Shown: positions 1 to 8,674, numbered from the stretch's first letter. The stretch is DNA of 39,448 bases from an uncultured Lachnospiraceae bacterium (GCA_910586955.1 CAJUMM010000020.1:1-39448), one strand, 5' to 3'. Notes: generated by a model from the letters alone, not told the origin. Made by a program: numbers and translations.

Positions 1-343
1 TCACGCAGAGGCTGACATCAGCACCCACCTCTTTCTGGGCCAGAAATACGTTTCAACTCACAGCCTCACGCAGAGGCTGACGTACATCACCGCCGAGGGG
101 CCGGCCACACTGACGTTTCAACTCACAGCCTCACGCAGAGGCTGACGCCAGCTCGCCGATCAGCTTGATCCCGGTCTGTAGTTTCAACTCACAGCCTCAC
201 GCAGAGGCTGACCCATCGTGACCGTGATGTCGTTAGGCGCTACAAAGTTTCAACTCACAGCCTCACGCAGAGGCTGACCAGGCCCAGGCGGGACAGCTCT
301 GATCGCTTGATGTTTCAACTCACAGCCTCACGCAGAGGCTGAC
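1..343 (-). CRISPR. Type I-C CRISPR array, leader-proximal part
   Basis: Five complete 32-base repeats (50-81, 115-146, 181-212, 247-278, 312-343) and the end of a sixth (1-16) are separated by five unique spacers of 33, 33, 34, 34 and 33 bases. Read on the minus strand the repeat begins GTCAGCCTC and ends GTGAGTTGAAAC. It forms a perfect 7-bp stem (CAGCCTC/GAGGCTG) with loop TGCGT, followed by TGAGTTGAAAC, an 11-nt handle as expected for Cas5c processing. The ending TTGAAAC and the adjacent cas genes fix transcription as right to left. All repeats seen are identical, which fits the leader-proximal, recently active end. The array continues past the contig edge, so its total size is unknown. 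Spacer origins cannot be read from sequence alone. Confidence 0.98.
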
Positions 344-510
344 AGCAAAAATCCACATATTTGCATGTGAATCTGCTTTAATATTTTACACTTTCCACAA
401 GAAATTTAATTTATTATGCTTTTTAAGAAGAATTTCTTTTCCGTCATCAAATTTCTGCTACAAAAATTGGTGCGAATCTCCGGAAACTTTATGTGTACTT
501 CCTATTCGCA
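344..510 (-). promoter_or_regulatory. CRISPR leader
   Basis: A 167-base AT-rich stretch lies between the end of cas2 and the first repeat and contains no convincing gene. By position and orientation it is the leader that starts array transcription and guides spacer integration. No strong -35/-10 pair stands out. An ORF of 166 codons on the plus strand that begins here overlaps cas2 and cas1 in antisense and is a shadow. Confidence 0.75.
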
Positions 511-810
511 CTAAAAAATCAAGGTTTCTGTTACGTCAAAACCAGGCTTCACACCCATATGCTCTACTTTGCTCTTGTAATTATCACCAAGATTATAGAA
601 ACGCAGGCTGTCTCTGTCTTTATCTATAATCTCTTCCAAAATTGCTTTGATTTGCCGATACTTTGTAGCATCCACCTGACATTCAAACACGGAATTTTGT
701 ACTCGCTGCCCATAGTTCACACACTGCTTTGCCACTCTTCGCAAGCGCCTGCGTCCTGCCTCCGTCTCCGTGTTAACATCATATGTTATCAAAACAAGCA
801 TTTCCTTCAC
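511..810 (-). CDS. cas2: CRISPR-associated endonuclease Cas2
   Basis: A 99-residue protein of the usual Cas2 length. The N-terminal beta strand carries the family signature LVLITYDV with the conserved Asp near residue 11. Cas2 dimers bridge two Cas1 dimers in the spacer-integration complex. The start follows the cas1 stop directly, with no gap, as in most I-C operons. A second in-frame ATG at residue 4 is an alternative start that would put the strand at the very N-terminus. It is the last gene before the leader and array. Confidence 0.95.
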   Translation of the reverse strand: MKEMLVLITYDVNTETEAGRRRLRRVAKQCVNYGQRVQNSVFECQVDATKYRQIKAILEEIIDKDRDSLRFYNLGDNYKSKVEHMGVKPGFDVTETLIF

Positions 811-1842
811 CTACTTCCAAAAAAACGGCGGATATTCGTCCAGATCTCCCCGCAGATACCGCGCCAGCAGCATTGCCTGGACATGAGGAATCATTCCCCA
901 TTCCATCTTTTCATTCAGAAACGGATGCTTTATTATATCCTGCTTGCGTTCCTGCCAGGCACTAAGAAACACTTTTCTCCCACTGTCATTTAAAAGAAAC
1001 GCTCCGTTTTCTTTCTGAATAAAATGGGTTTCTTTTATCATCCGCTTGTTGATCAGGGTCAGGACAAATCGATCCGCCATAACCCCTCGCATTTCTTCCA
1101 TCAAATCCAATGCTAAGGACATACGTCCCGGCCTGTCCCTGTGGAAAAAACCTATATAGGCGTCCAACCCTGCCGCCTCCAGAGCACCTCCGCACATTCC
1201 TGCAAGCAGGCTGTAAGCAAATGAAAGCATTGCATTTACAGCATCCAGGGGCGGCCTTTTATTTCTTCCATGAAAATAGAAATTTCCCTTTTGCTGTAAA
1301 ATCATCTCATCAAACACAGAGAAATACACGGACGCCGCCTCCCCTTCCAGTCCAAGAAGCCTGGCACTGTCCCTGCATGTCCGGATATTTTCCAGGCTTT
1401 TCTGAAGAATCCCGGACTTTTCCTTTAAGCCTACCGTATCCACACGCATAGGGTAATCCCGGACTGCCCGTTCCAGAATCCATCTGGAATTATACACTTT
1501 CCCTGTGATAAAATTTCTGGCCAGTTTTAGACTTTCCTCCGGTCTTTCGCTGAAACGGTACTGCTGCTTCCGCAAAGTCACATTTCCCTTTACCTCTCCT
1601 GTAACCCGCGCCAAAAAGCGTCCGTTTCCTGACATAAAAGTAAGCTCAATATTCCGTTGGGCGCAAGCTCCCATCAATGCCGGACTTGCTCCTGTGTAGC
1701 CAAATGTTACAATGCCCTGGATATTATGTAAAGGAACACGCCCGATTTCCTCCTGGTTTTCTGAAACAACAATATTTTCCCCATCCAGGGAGAGATATCT
1801 GTTTTTTCCTGTCACATACAGCGTATTCAGCAGTCTTTTCAT
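811..1842 (-). CDS. cas1: CRISPR-associated integrase Cas1 (type I-C)
   Basis: A 343-residue protein. The N-terminal beta-rich domain opens with the I-C style TLYVTGKNRYLSLDGENI. The C-terminal helical domain carries the metal-binding set: Glu in LLGLEGEAASVYF (about E166), His in GFFHRDRPGR (about H234), and acidic residues in the following LALDLMEEMRG. It catalyses spacer integration at the leader end together with Cas2; Cas4 probably assists in selecting PAM-proximal ends. The start overlaps the cas4 stop by four bases (ATGA), indicating translational coupling. Confidence 0.97.
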   Translation of the reverse strand: MKRLLNTLYVTGKNRYLSLDGENIVVSENQEEIGRVPLHNIQGIVTFGYTGASPALMGACAQRNIELTFMSGNGRFLARVTGEVKGNVTLRKQQYRFSERPEESLKLARNFITGKVYNSRWILERAVRDYPMRVDTVGLKEKSGILQKSLENIRTCRDSARLLGLEGEAASVYFSVFDEMILQQKGNFYFHGRNKRPPLDAVNAMLSFAYSLLAGMCGGALEAAGLDAYIGFFHRDRPGRMSLALDLMEEMRGVMADRFVLTLINKRMIKETHFIQKENGAFLLNDSGRKVFLSAWQERKQDIIKHPFLNEKMEWGMIPHVQAMLLARYLRGDLDEYPPFFWK

Positions 1843-2510
1843 CCGGCATCCTCCCCTTTCATCTTTGCCTCAATGTACCGGGCAACAGAAATATCTTTAT
1901 TTAATGCCGGCATACAGATATCCTTCAGGGAACAAGCATTGCAGCTCTTGCTCCTTTTCACCTTGGGAGTATAACGCTGCCGATAATACTTGTGCATTTC
2001 CCCAAACATATCTTTCACTTTTTCTCTCAGCACAGGAGTAAACTCAACTTTCTCCCGGTGTCTCGTCTCTCCATAATAGAGGTAGCCATAAGGAATATCA
2101 CAGCACAGCATTTCCTCCAAACATAAAGCCTGGGCCGTAAGCTGCAGGGCATCTATATCATTCTCTTTCGGTTTTCCCTTTTTATACTCTACCGGCACGG
2201 CAATGTATCTGCCCTCTCTGCCGGAAAGGGAAACACCTTCTTTCGAACTGTAAAATTCCACTATATCACATTCCCCGCTGACACCCATCTCTCTGGAATG
2301 TACCGGCATGGCCCGGACCACAAGCAATTCCCCCCGCTTTTCCTTTACCGACGGATCATGCGCCTTCTCATGGAGCAGCCGGCCTTCCACCGTTCTCACA
2401 TTCTCCTGCCACTGCAGCTCAATATAAGCCAAGGCCCACTGTCTGCGGCAAAAAGCGAAATGCTGGATTCCCGAAAGCTGCAGAAAATCATCTTCATCAT
2501 ACAAACTCAA
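1839..2510 (-). CDS. cas4: CRISPR-associated exonuclease Cas4
   Basis: A 223-residue RecB-type nuclease. The four iron-sulfur ligands are visible: Cys21 (FAFCRRQ) and the C-terminal cluster Cys190-x2-Cys193-x5-Cys199. The nuclease core includes GECDIVEF (metal-binding Asp), PVEYKKG (Glu and Lys) and QLTAQALCLEE (the QxxxY-like helix). In type I-C it trims and orients prespacers with Cas1-Cas2 so that spacers carry the correct PAM side. Its start lies 14 bases inside cas7 and its end overlaps cas1, so the adaptation genes are translationally coupled. Confidence 0.96.
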   Translation of the reverse strand: MSLYDEDDFLQLSGIQHFAFCRRQWALAYIELQWQENVRTVEGRLLHEKAHDPSVKEKRGELLVVRAMPVHSREMGVSGECDIVEFYSSKEGVSLSGREGRYIAVPVEYKKGKPKENDIDALQLTAQALCLEEMLCCDIPYGYLYYGETRHREKVEFTPVLREKVKDMFGEMHKYYRQRYTPKVKRSKSCNACSLKDICMPALNKDISVARYIEAKMKGEDAG

Positions 2511-3354
2511 GCACCTCCGGCATTTCGCAACCCTCCAGCTCCCAGGTAATTCCGTACTCCTCGAAAGTTTTCGGGCGGCTCACCGTGGGATTAAGGCGAA
2601 AGCCTCTCTGGATCCTTCCGCTGGATACGGGAGGCGTCTTTTCCTTATGCTGCCACCAGTACATCTTGCACACTTCCATACTTCCGTCCGGCCTTGCAGA
2701 AGAGGCGTCATTTTCAAACAGCGTCATCAAAGCTTCCTTCAAGATTTCTGCATCCTCCTGGGAAAATCCGGTTTTCTCCGCCATCTGCACATTTACACTG
2801 CCCATTACCTTATAAACCGCATAACCAACACGGTGCTTTGTCCCCATGGTATCCGAAGCCTTGCTTTCCTTTCCCGCCTCACTGTTTACACTTTTCGTAA
2901 TCTGCATACTGATAATATCCACCGGAGATAAGCTGACTGCCTGATGAATAGAAACCGGCCCCCGCACGCCAAAGGAAACCTCATCCCCCTTAAATGCAAA
3001 TACCTGTCCAAAGCTCCTCACATCCAGCCATTCTGCGCAGGCAATTTCCGCACAGGCCTCCCGATTTGCTTTCTTCTTTTTCCCAATCTCCTCTTTCAGT
3101 CTGGCGCATCCCTCCGCCCGTTCCTTCAGGCTGCTGTAACCGTCATCGGAGCGGTCATCCGACTGGACAAAAATTTTCTGTCCCAGATCCTGGAAACGGT
3201 TCCGGATTTTCCGTTTAATACAGACATCCGAAATTTCCCCAAAACCGTCCAGATCGATTCTGGGCCGGTTTCCATTTAACGGGTCTCCGTTGGGATTTGC
3301 ATTACACACGCTGATAAACAACGTAAAATCAATCTTCCCCTTCAATTCGCTCAT
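2497..3354 (-). CDS. cas7: Cascade backbone protein Cas7 (Csd2)
   Basis: A 285-residue protein with the unmistakable Csd2 opening: NANPNGDPLNGNRPRIDLDG, then SDVCIKRKIRN. Cas7 polymerises along the crRNA to form the backbone of the I-C effector. It is preceded by a strong Shine-Dalgarno within the recurrent element described at 3355-3385. An unusually strong initiation site here would suit the need for several Cas7 copies per complex (inference). The ATG at 3354 is chosen from the AGGAGG seven bases upstream. Confidence 0.97.
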   Translation of the reverse strand: MSELKGKIDFTLFISVCNANPNGDPLNGNRPRIDLDGFGEISDVCIKRKIRNRFQDLGQKIFVQSDDRSDDGYSSLKERAEGCARLKEEIGKKKKANREACAEIACAEWLDVRSFGQVFAFKGDEVSFGVRGPVSIHQAVSLSPVDIISMQITKSVNSEAGKESKASDTMGTKHRVGYAVYKVMGSVNVQMAEKTGFSQEDAEILKEALMTLFENDASSARPDGSMEVCKMYWWQHKEKTPPVSSGRIQRGFRLNPTVSRPKTFEEYGITWELEGCEMPEVLEFV

Positions 3355-3385
3355 GTCTTTTCCTCCTATTCCAGTTCCGCTGTTT
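3355..3385 (-). promoter_or_regulatory. Recurrent leader box upstream of cas7
   Basis: The 31 bases between the cas8c stop and the cas7 start read AAACAGCGGAACTGGAATA then GGAGGAAAAGAC on the minus strand. The GCGGAACTgGAATAGGAGG core recurs before the yqeY-like gene, the kinase gene and both feoA genes. This is the minimal form, without the internal hairpin. Confidence 0.6.
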
Positions 3386-5347
3386 TTAATTTTCCTCGCT
3401 CTTATACTTTTTCAGCTCCAAAGATTCACTGTGGAAACCCAGCAGATACAAGCCGTCCAATTTTCCATTATCCGCAAAGGCTTTCACCTCAAAAAGATCA
3501 CAGATCTCATTCAGCAGATTCTCATAATAACGTCTTTCCGTTACTTTCAGCTTATTTAAATACGGCTGAAAGTTCTCTTCAATAATCTTCCAGGTTTCAA
3601 AAGGCCGCTGGGAAAAAGTAGTCATATACCTTTTCGCATTCGTAACCCGTCCGGAATCCCCCTCCGCATCAAAGGTCCGGTATTCTATCCGGTCTGCCAC
3701 TGCAAGCAGCCTGCCGTATAAATAATTTCGATCCCCGCAATTCTTATCCAATGCCACGTCCCATTCCTCCTTATCCTTGTCATATCTGTGTTTTTTTACA
3801 AAAGAGCAGGCTAATGCCAATACCTTTTCCCAATTATAGCGTTCCTTGTAAATCTGGGGCGATGACGCCCGCTCCACGGCCCGCATAACCAAATCCCAGG
3901 GAAGCTCCCTTCCGTCCCAGATACAGGGAAGAAGCCGCCTGCTGATTTCTGCATAAGTCCGTTTTCCGTTTTTGTCCGGAATTCCAAATACCCCTTTCGA
4001 ATCTGAGCCAAAAAGAAGATTGGCTATATCCCGGACTCCGGGAACCCCATAATACCTCTTTCTTCCCCCATTTTTAAATTTTTCCTGCATCCAGCCGCAG
4101 TTAAGATGCCATTTCTCTATGTTGGCAAGATATCTCCCTGTATCCAGGGTTTTATATTCCGCCAAAGCCAGACGGCCGGTAGTGGCCGCATCAAAGGCCA
4201 GCAAAACCATTCGGGAAGTGTTATCCACATGTTTCCGGTACCCTTTCAACGCCTGGCAAAATTGTTCTGCCGTCCAAGGATTCCCGTCCGGTATGATAGA
4301 CTGGGAAATTTCCTCCCCGTACCCAGCCATATCATCCGCAAAAGGATCCTCATTCGTTTCCGTCCCGGAACTTATGGTTTCCGTATCTGCTTCCCAATCC
4401 GGCATCCTCTGCATATCTGATTCCCAGGTCACCATCATCAAGGTTTCAAAAGAATGCCCTTGTCTCCGGATAATCCATTTCAATGCGTTGTGTATCTTCT
4501 GGGAAGTCTCATTTCCGATGCAAAAAGCCTCCTCTTTCGTCGCAAACCGTCCCCGGTAAGTAAAATTTGCCTCATCATTGGAAGAAATCAGCTTTGCCCC
4601 GTCCCCTTCATTCCGGATCTTTTTGGAATGAAGGTAAGAAGACGATTCCATCTTTCCTGTCAGATAATCCAGCTCCCTCCTTCCCTGGAGGAAACGGTAA
4701 TAACGGATAAAACAATTCTGAAGAGAAGAATCCAGCCAGCACTTTTCCTCCTCCGGCCCTTCCGCCATTTTCTGTCTCACAACAAACCGGACAAGAGCTT
4801 TCTCCTGTGAAACATTCTGAAGTTTTACCGCTTTATCCAGCTTCCCATCCTCATCCAGAACTAAAACTTTTTGATGGACAAGGTCCGAAATCAGCCTTCC
4901 TTTTTTCAGGTACTCATAAACTGCACATACCTTCGGATGTGTATGCTCCCACAGGCTCCACTGCTTGAGTGCCTCCATATACATTTCAAAACACTTTCCA
5001 TCCTCTTTCCCCTGCTCTGGTCCATAGATTTCGTAATCACCTGCAAGATACTGGATATTATCACAGAGAGGATGGGGCGCTTTCCCCGCTGTCCTGCTGC
5101 CCGATTTTTCCGTCACCGGGATCACCGTCATCTTATCTTCATTGTCCACCCGGGACGCATCCAGGAAATTTCCCTGCCCGTCTAGGATAACCTCTATCTG
5201 TGCAGTCACTGTTGCATGAAAGACTGGCAGCAACACATAAGGAATCTGCCGGATTCCATCCTTATCCCGGTATTCCCTGTATTCTGTGACACCTGCCCGG
5301 AAGCTGTTCTTCTCATATAAATCTAATAGCTCTCCTTCCCAGTTCAA
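3386..5347 (-). CDS. cas8c: Cascade large subunit Cas8c (Csd1)
   Basis: Recognised by position between cas5c and cas7, by length and by the opening LNWEGELLDLYEKN. The open frame extends 33 codons further upstream into cas5c. I place the start at the TTG at 5347, because it has AAGGAGG at the right distance and overlaps the cas5c stop. That gives 653 residues, close to the family norm, and an N-terminus matching Cas8c. The protein binds the PAM and the crRNA handle in the I-C complex, and an internal start may yield the small subunit Cas11c, as known for this subtype. I see no clear internal ribosome site, so Cas11c is an expectation only. Confidence 0.93.
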   Translation of the reverse strand: MNWEGELLDLYEKNSFRAGVTEYREYRDKDGIRQIPYVLLPVFHATVTAQIEVILDGQGNFLDASRVDNEDKMTVIPVTEKSGSRTAGKAPHPLCDNIQYLAGDYEIYGPEQGKEDGKCFEMYMEALKQWSLWEHTHPKVCAVYEYLKKGRLISDLVHQKVLVLDEDGKLDKAVKLQNVSQEKALVRFVVRQKMAEGPEEEKCWLDSSLQNCFIRYYRFLQGRRELDYLTGKMESSSYLHSKKIRNEGDGAKLISSNDEANFTYRGRFATKEEAFCIGNETSQKIHNALKWIIRRQGHSFETLMMVTWESDMQRMPDWEADTETISSGTETNEDPFADDMAGYGEEISQSIIPDGNPWTAEQFCQALKGYRKHVDNTSRMVLLAFDAATTGRLALAEYKTLDTGRYLANIEKWHLNCGWMQEKFKNGGRKRYYGVPGVRDIANLLFGSDSKGVFGIPDKNGKRTYAEISRRLLPCIWDGRELPWDLVMRAVERASSPQIYKERYNWEKVLALACSFVKKHRYDKDKEEWDVALDKNCGDRNYLYGRLLAVADRIEYRTFDAEGDSGRVTNAKRYMTTFSQRPFETWKIIEENFQPYLNKLKVTERRYYENLLNEICDLFEVKAFADNGKLDGLYLLGFHSESLELKKYKSEEN

Positions 5348-6081
5348 TCCACCGCCTCCTTTCCCGAAAATTCTTCCAGTCCGGAAAAGTTTCCTTTCCC
5401 AAACTTTTTTACTTCCATTTTCCGGATAAAACGTTTCTCTGTACACTCCTCCGGACGTACAAACGCAACAACACCGCCTCTCTTCATCACCGGGCGCCAG
5501 AAGCGAACCGTCATCTTATTCTTTTCCTCCGGCAAAACAGCCTCGTCCGCATAGGTAATCCCGTGATACATAAATCCATAGGCAAGCTCCCCGGTCATGT
5601 CATCGTAATAACTCTTTCCTTCTCCAAATACGCAAGGCTCCGCAAAAGCCTGGCACTCCCGGGTTCCCAGAAAAATATCCCTGCGTCCGCCCCGCTGTAC
5701 CATGCGCCTGGCAATATTATGGTGTTTGTTTTCATTCCAGTCCTGCTCAAGCTCCGGATGATTGGGATTAAACTCAAAATGCGCCCGTATCTGATAGCAG
5801 ACATCCTTCAGATATGTATAATAGGCCAGTTCATTTCCCCCATTGTAGGCAAGGGGCTTCACGCCCTTTGTCTCCGTCTGTATGGGCTTCATAATGCGCA
5901 CCTCATCCACCAGCCACATAATTGACGGTTTCCAATAAATGCTTTCCACAATTCCCTTCAAAGCCTCGTAGGTTGGAATATGATAGCTTGTCTTTTCCCC
6001 TCCTACCCGCGTCACCGGATCGGAAAACAATGCGTATCTTCCCTCTACCTGAAATTCAATGGTATTCCTATATTGTCTCAT
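5344..6081 (-). CDS. cas5: crRNA-processing endonuclease Cas5c (Cas5d)
   Basis: A 245-residue RAMP protein that in type I-C replaces Cas6 and cuts each repeat at the base of its stem. The catalytic pair matches the Bacillus halodurans enzyme (K116, H117): here K119-H120 in WNENKHHN, with Tyr49 as the likely counterpart of Y46. The frame is open seven codons earlier from a GTG, but AAGGAGGT sits seven bases before the ATG at 6081, which I take as the start. This leaves a 17-base gap to cas3. The enzyme would cut both true repeats and, by structure, the pseudo-repeat at 9292-9322. Confidence 0.95.
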   Translation of the reverse strand: MRQYRNTIEFQVEGRYALFSDPVTRVGGEKTSYHIPTYEALKGIVESIYWKPSIMWLVDEVRIMKPIQTETKGVKPLAYNGGNELAYYTYLKDVCYQIRAHFEFNPNHPELEQDWNENKHHNIARRMVQRGGRRDIFLGTRECQAFAEPCVFGEGKSYYDDMTGELAYGFMYHGITYADEAVLPEEKNKMTVRFWRPVMKRGGVVAFVRPEECTEKRFIRKMEVKKFGKGNFSGLEEFSGKEAVD

Positions 6082-6098
6082 ACACGCACCTCCTTTCT

Positions 6099-8531
6099 TC
6101 ACATATTTAAAAAACTGTTTTTAGGCCTCTCCAAAACCCCTGTCTTTCTGTCATAGCAGTCTTCCCGCAAAACCAGCAAGCCGGGATAATTTATCCCGTC
6201 AATCGCATACTCCAGCTCCCTCCTTCGATAAGCAGAAATCCCCACTCCATAGCGCTGCAGTTTCCGCAGGGCCGACTTTTTTCCGGAAATATCACGACTG
6301 CAAGCAAATCTTTCCAATTCTTCTTTCGCTTTTCGATCATAGGGTACAATCACGGAGACCTTTTCCTCCTCTGCAATCGCCTGAAATTCCTTTCCCGCCG
6401 TTGCGAAAGCCTGGTTTAAAGGATATTTGATCTTTCCCTCCCGGTGCCGCCGCAGATACTGGCTGATTCCCGGCTCATTTCGTCCCAGCAGCTCTACCAG
6501 GCTTGTCCTCCCTCCCATGGCAGGGTATTTTGTAAACGCCCCTCCCAGGTTCCGGTAATAAAGCTGATAATACCGTTTGACCGCCTTCTGGGAATCCAGT
6601 CTTTGCTCAAACTCCTCCGGCTCTCCTTGAAATTCATCCAGAAGCCGTCCGCAGGACTCCAAAGCCTTTTTCATCTCCGGCATTCTGCTGATTTTCTCTA
6701 CATCCGCCGCCATTTTTACAATATAGACCTTCCCGGATCTATCTCCCAGCTCTTTATGCCGGTTGCAGCGCCCTGCAGCCTGGATGATGCTGTCCAATCC
6801 TGCCAGGGAGCGGATCACGCATCCAAAAGAAAAGTCAATTCCCGCCTCTACCACCTGTGTACTGACACAAATCACTTTTTTCCCTTCACATAAAGACTTT
6901 TTTATGGCTTCCAGTTCCTCTTTGCGGTTCTGGGGACACATATTCGTACTCAGATGATACAAACAGCAGTCTTCTTCTGCCGCTGCCTCCAGCTTACGAT
7001 ACATTTCCAAGGCCGCTGCTTTGGTATTAAGAATTACGAGAATCCTTTTATATACCTCATACTGCTTAAAAACAAAGCTCTGCAAATCACTTATCTGCAT
7101 CCCGCCCGGAACCAGTCTTGTTGCATCCTCAATCTCCACCCGCCGGAACACTTCCTGATACCCGGCGGGATCTCCAGCCATTTCCCGGCAGCCCAATATG
7201 TTATTTTCTTTCATCTTTGCCAGAGACGGCTGCGTAGCAGAGCAGAGTACCACAGTTGTATTGCAAAATTCCGACAAAAAATTCACAGCCAGGTGAAAAA
7301 GTTCCGTACACCGGGCCGGCAGCGCCTGCACCTCATCAAAAATCATAATACTGCCGCATAAGCGGTGCATTCTTCTAAGACTGCTCTTTTGGCCGGAAAA
7401 CAGGATATTTAATATCTGAACCGCCGTTGTTGCCACAATGGGCACATCATAGCTCTCCGTAAGCCTTTTATAATTTTCTTCCTCCTCTGCATCTTCACAG
7501 ATCACATTGCAGTGATGCTCCAGAATGTATTCCCCGCCTCCCACTGCCCTGCGGATTTCCTCTGCATTCTGCTCCAAAAGAGAATTAAAAGGCGCTACAT
7601 AGAAAATACGTTTCTTCCGGTGCTTTTGGGCGTGATACAGGGCAAAGCCCAAGCCGGCCAAAGTCTTCCCCGCCCCGGTAGGCACCGTAAGACGATACCG
7701 CCTTTCTCCCGTCTGTGCCGCTTCATAGCACATAGCTGCAATCTGGTTTCTGTACCTGTTCAAAGAACTCTGACTTTTCCCCGAGACATGCCGCATATAA
7801 TCTTCAAAATGGGGGATCAGCAGATTCCAGATATCCCCCCTTTCACTTTCCCAAATACCCTCCGGCAATAATCCTCCATTGGAAAAATCAGCCGCATCGC
7901 TCCAGTCACTGTCAATCAGCAGGGACAGCAAAAGACGCTCATACATTCCCAAAAAGAAGTCACTGTTTCCGTACTGATCCTTCTCTTGGAATCGTTTTGT
8001 CACCGTCTGGATTCCTTTCCACAATTCCTGCGCATCTTTATGGGCTTTTTGCAGCAGGCTTCTCAGCTTTTCCTCCTCATAAAGCTGGAAATATCTTTTA
8101 CGGACTGTCTCAAAATCAAGTTCCTTCCCTCTCCGCTTTTCCGACAGCGTCTCTCCCGATTCCATATCAATGCAATCCTGAAGGCCATGATGAGAATAGA
8201 TGACAGTTCCCACTATTTTTGAGACAAAGGCTCCCCCTGTCATATCTTCCGCCAGCCGTCCGCCTGCAGATGAATGATCAAGCTGCTTCCTTCCTGCCCT
8301 TTCCCCCTGCTCCAGAATTTCTCTCATATAATCCTGAAAAGGGCCCAACTTTCCTGCATCGTGCAGAAGGGCGCATACCTGGGCCATATGTTCTAAAATC
8401 TGCAGGGGACAATTCCTTTTACACAGTTCGCCCACATAATTCAAATGTTCATCTAAAGCCTGTGTTCTCTGTGTTTTCGAATCCACATGGGCCAGAAATA
8501 AAGGAATTTTCTGAGCTTTCTCTTCTTCCAT
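6099..8531 (-). CDS. cas3: CRISPR nuclease-helicase Cas3
   Basis: An 810-residue HD-helicase fusion, full length for I-C. HD nuclease motifs: LLHDAGKLG (H57, D58), LDHSSAG (D85, H86) and YSHHG (H114, H115). Helicase motifs: Walker A VPTGAGKT (about 283-290), motif II FDEVQ (398-402), motif III SATQP (431-435) and motif VI QAAGRCNRH. Cas3 is recruited to R-loops made by Cascade and degrades the target DNA. It is the first gene of the operon. Its start lies 105 bases downstream of the stop of toxin-like gene A on the same strand. Confidence 0.98.
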   Translation of the reverse strand: MEEEKAQKIPLFLAHVDSKTQRTQALDEHLNYVGELCKRNCPLQILEHMAQVCALLHDAGKLGPFQDYMREILEQGERAGRKQLDHSSAGGRLAEDMTGGAFVSKIVGTVIYSHHGLQDCIDMESGETLSEKRRGKELDFETVRKRYFQLYEEEKLRSLLQKAHKDAQELWKGIQTVTKRFQEKDQYGNSDFFLGMYERLLLSLLIDSDWSDAADFSNGGLLPEGIWESERGDIWNLLIPHFEDYMRHVSGKSQSSLNRYRNQIAAMCYEAAQTGERRYRLTVPTGAGKTLAGLGFALYHAQKHRKKRIFYVAPFNSLLEQNAEEIRRAVGGGEYILEHHCNVICEDAEEEENYKRLTESYDVPIVATTAVQILNILFSGQKSSLRRMHRLCGSIMIFDEVQALPARCTELFHLAVNFLSEFCNTTVVLCSATQPSLAKMKENNILGCREMAGDPAGYQEVFRRVEIEDATRLVPGGMQISDLQSFVFKQYEVYKRILVILNTKAAALEMYRKLEAAAEEDCCLYHLSTNMCPQNRKEELEAIKKSLCEGKKVICVSTQVVEAGIDFSFGCVIRSLAGLDSIIQAAGRCNRHKELGDRSGKVYIVKMAADVEKISRMPEMKKALESCGRLLDEFQGEPEEFEQRLDSQKAVKRYYQLYYRNLGGAFTKYPAMGGRTSLVELLGRNEPGISQYLRRHREGKIKYPLNQAFATAGKEFQAIAEEEKVSVIVPYDRKAKEELERFACSRDISGKKSALRKLQRYGVGISAYRRRELEYAIDGINYPGLLVLREDCYDRKTGVLERPKNSFLNM

Positions 8532-8575
8532 ACCGCTCCCTTCTCTTATGTTTCCGGACTTTCTTTAAAAATTTC

Positions 8576-8605
8576 TTGACAGAAAATTTTGATTTATGTT
8601 ATCAT
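8576..8605 (+). promoter_or_regulatory. Promoter for antisense small RNA A
   Basis: TTGACA (8576-8581), an 18-base spacer and TATCAT (8600-8605) form a good housekeeping promoter facing rightward, toward the 3' end of gene A. No plus-strand gene follows. The same arrangement, with an identical -35, exists at 18420-18448 next to the homologous gene B, which argues for function. Confidence 0.7.
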
Positions 8606-8628
8606 ACAGGAAAAGAAACGGTTTTCAA
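8601..8628 (-). promoter_or_regulatory. Candidate cas operon promoter
   Basis: On the minus strand TTGAAA (8623-8628) and TATGAT (8601-8606) are 16 bases apart and point into cas3. The -10 overlaps the -10 of the plus-strand promoter at 8576-8605, and the -35 lies within the loop side of the gene A terminator hairpin. A moderate match; cas3 could also be read through from gene A. Confidence 0.45.
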
Positions 8629-8674
8629 CCGTACAGTCATTTTGGCTTAAGCGGCGTACTCGTTTCTTTTTTTA
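8612..8674 (+). ncRNA. Predicted antisense small RNA A
   Basis: A transcript of about 60 bases is predicted from the promoter at 8576-8605. It contains hairpin ACGGTTTTCAACCGT (8618-8632), then a terminator-like hairpin AAGCGGcgtacTCGTTT (8649-8665, partly G-U paired) followed by CTTTTTTTAT. It overlaps the last 13 codons of gene A in antisense. The RNA at 18455-18517 has the same layout. The T-run coincides with the conserved lysine codons of the opposite gene, so part of the conservation could come from the protein. Confidence 0.5.

Noticed and set aside
17..311. All spacers are open in at least one frame in crRNA sense, suggesting targeting of coding strands
   Set aside because: A 33-base random sequence is open in at least one of three frames almost always, so this carries no information.
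491..498. Seven-base pseudo-spacer seed match (ATGTGTA) at the cas2/leader junction
   Set aside because: A short match preceded by TTT rather than TTC; not distinguishable from chance.
4937..4948. Nine-base match to the pseudo-spacer seed (ATGTGTATG) inside cas8c
   Set aside because: One such match is expected by chance about once in three windows of this size, and the preceding bases (CGG) are not a TTC PAM.
3386..5446. Cas8c starting at the upstream ATG-like codon within cas5c
   Set aside because: The added 33 residues are cas5c in another frame. The TTG at 5347 has AAGGAGG and fits the family start.
8618..8632. Minus-strand CGGTTGAAAAC after gene A as a second degenerate CRISPR repeat
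   Set aside because: Only GTTGAAA is shared and the bases belong to a simple hairpin that serves as gene A terminator or small-RNA stem.
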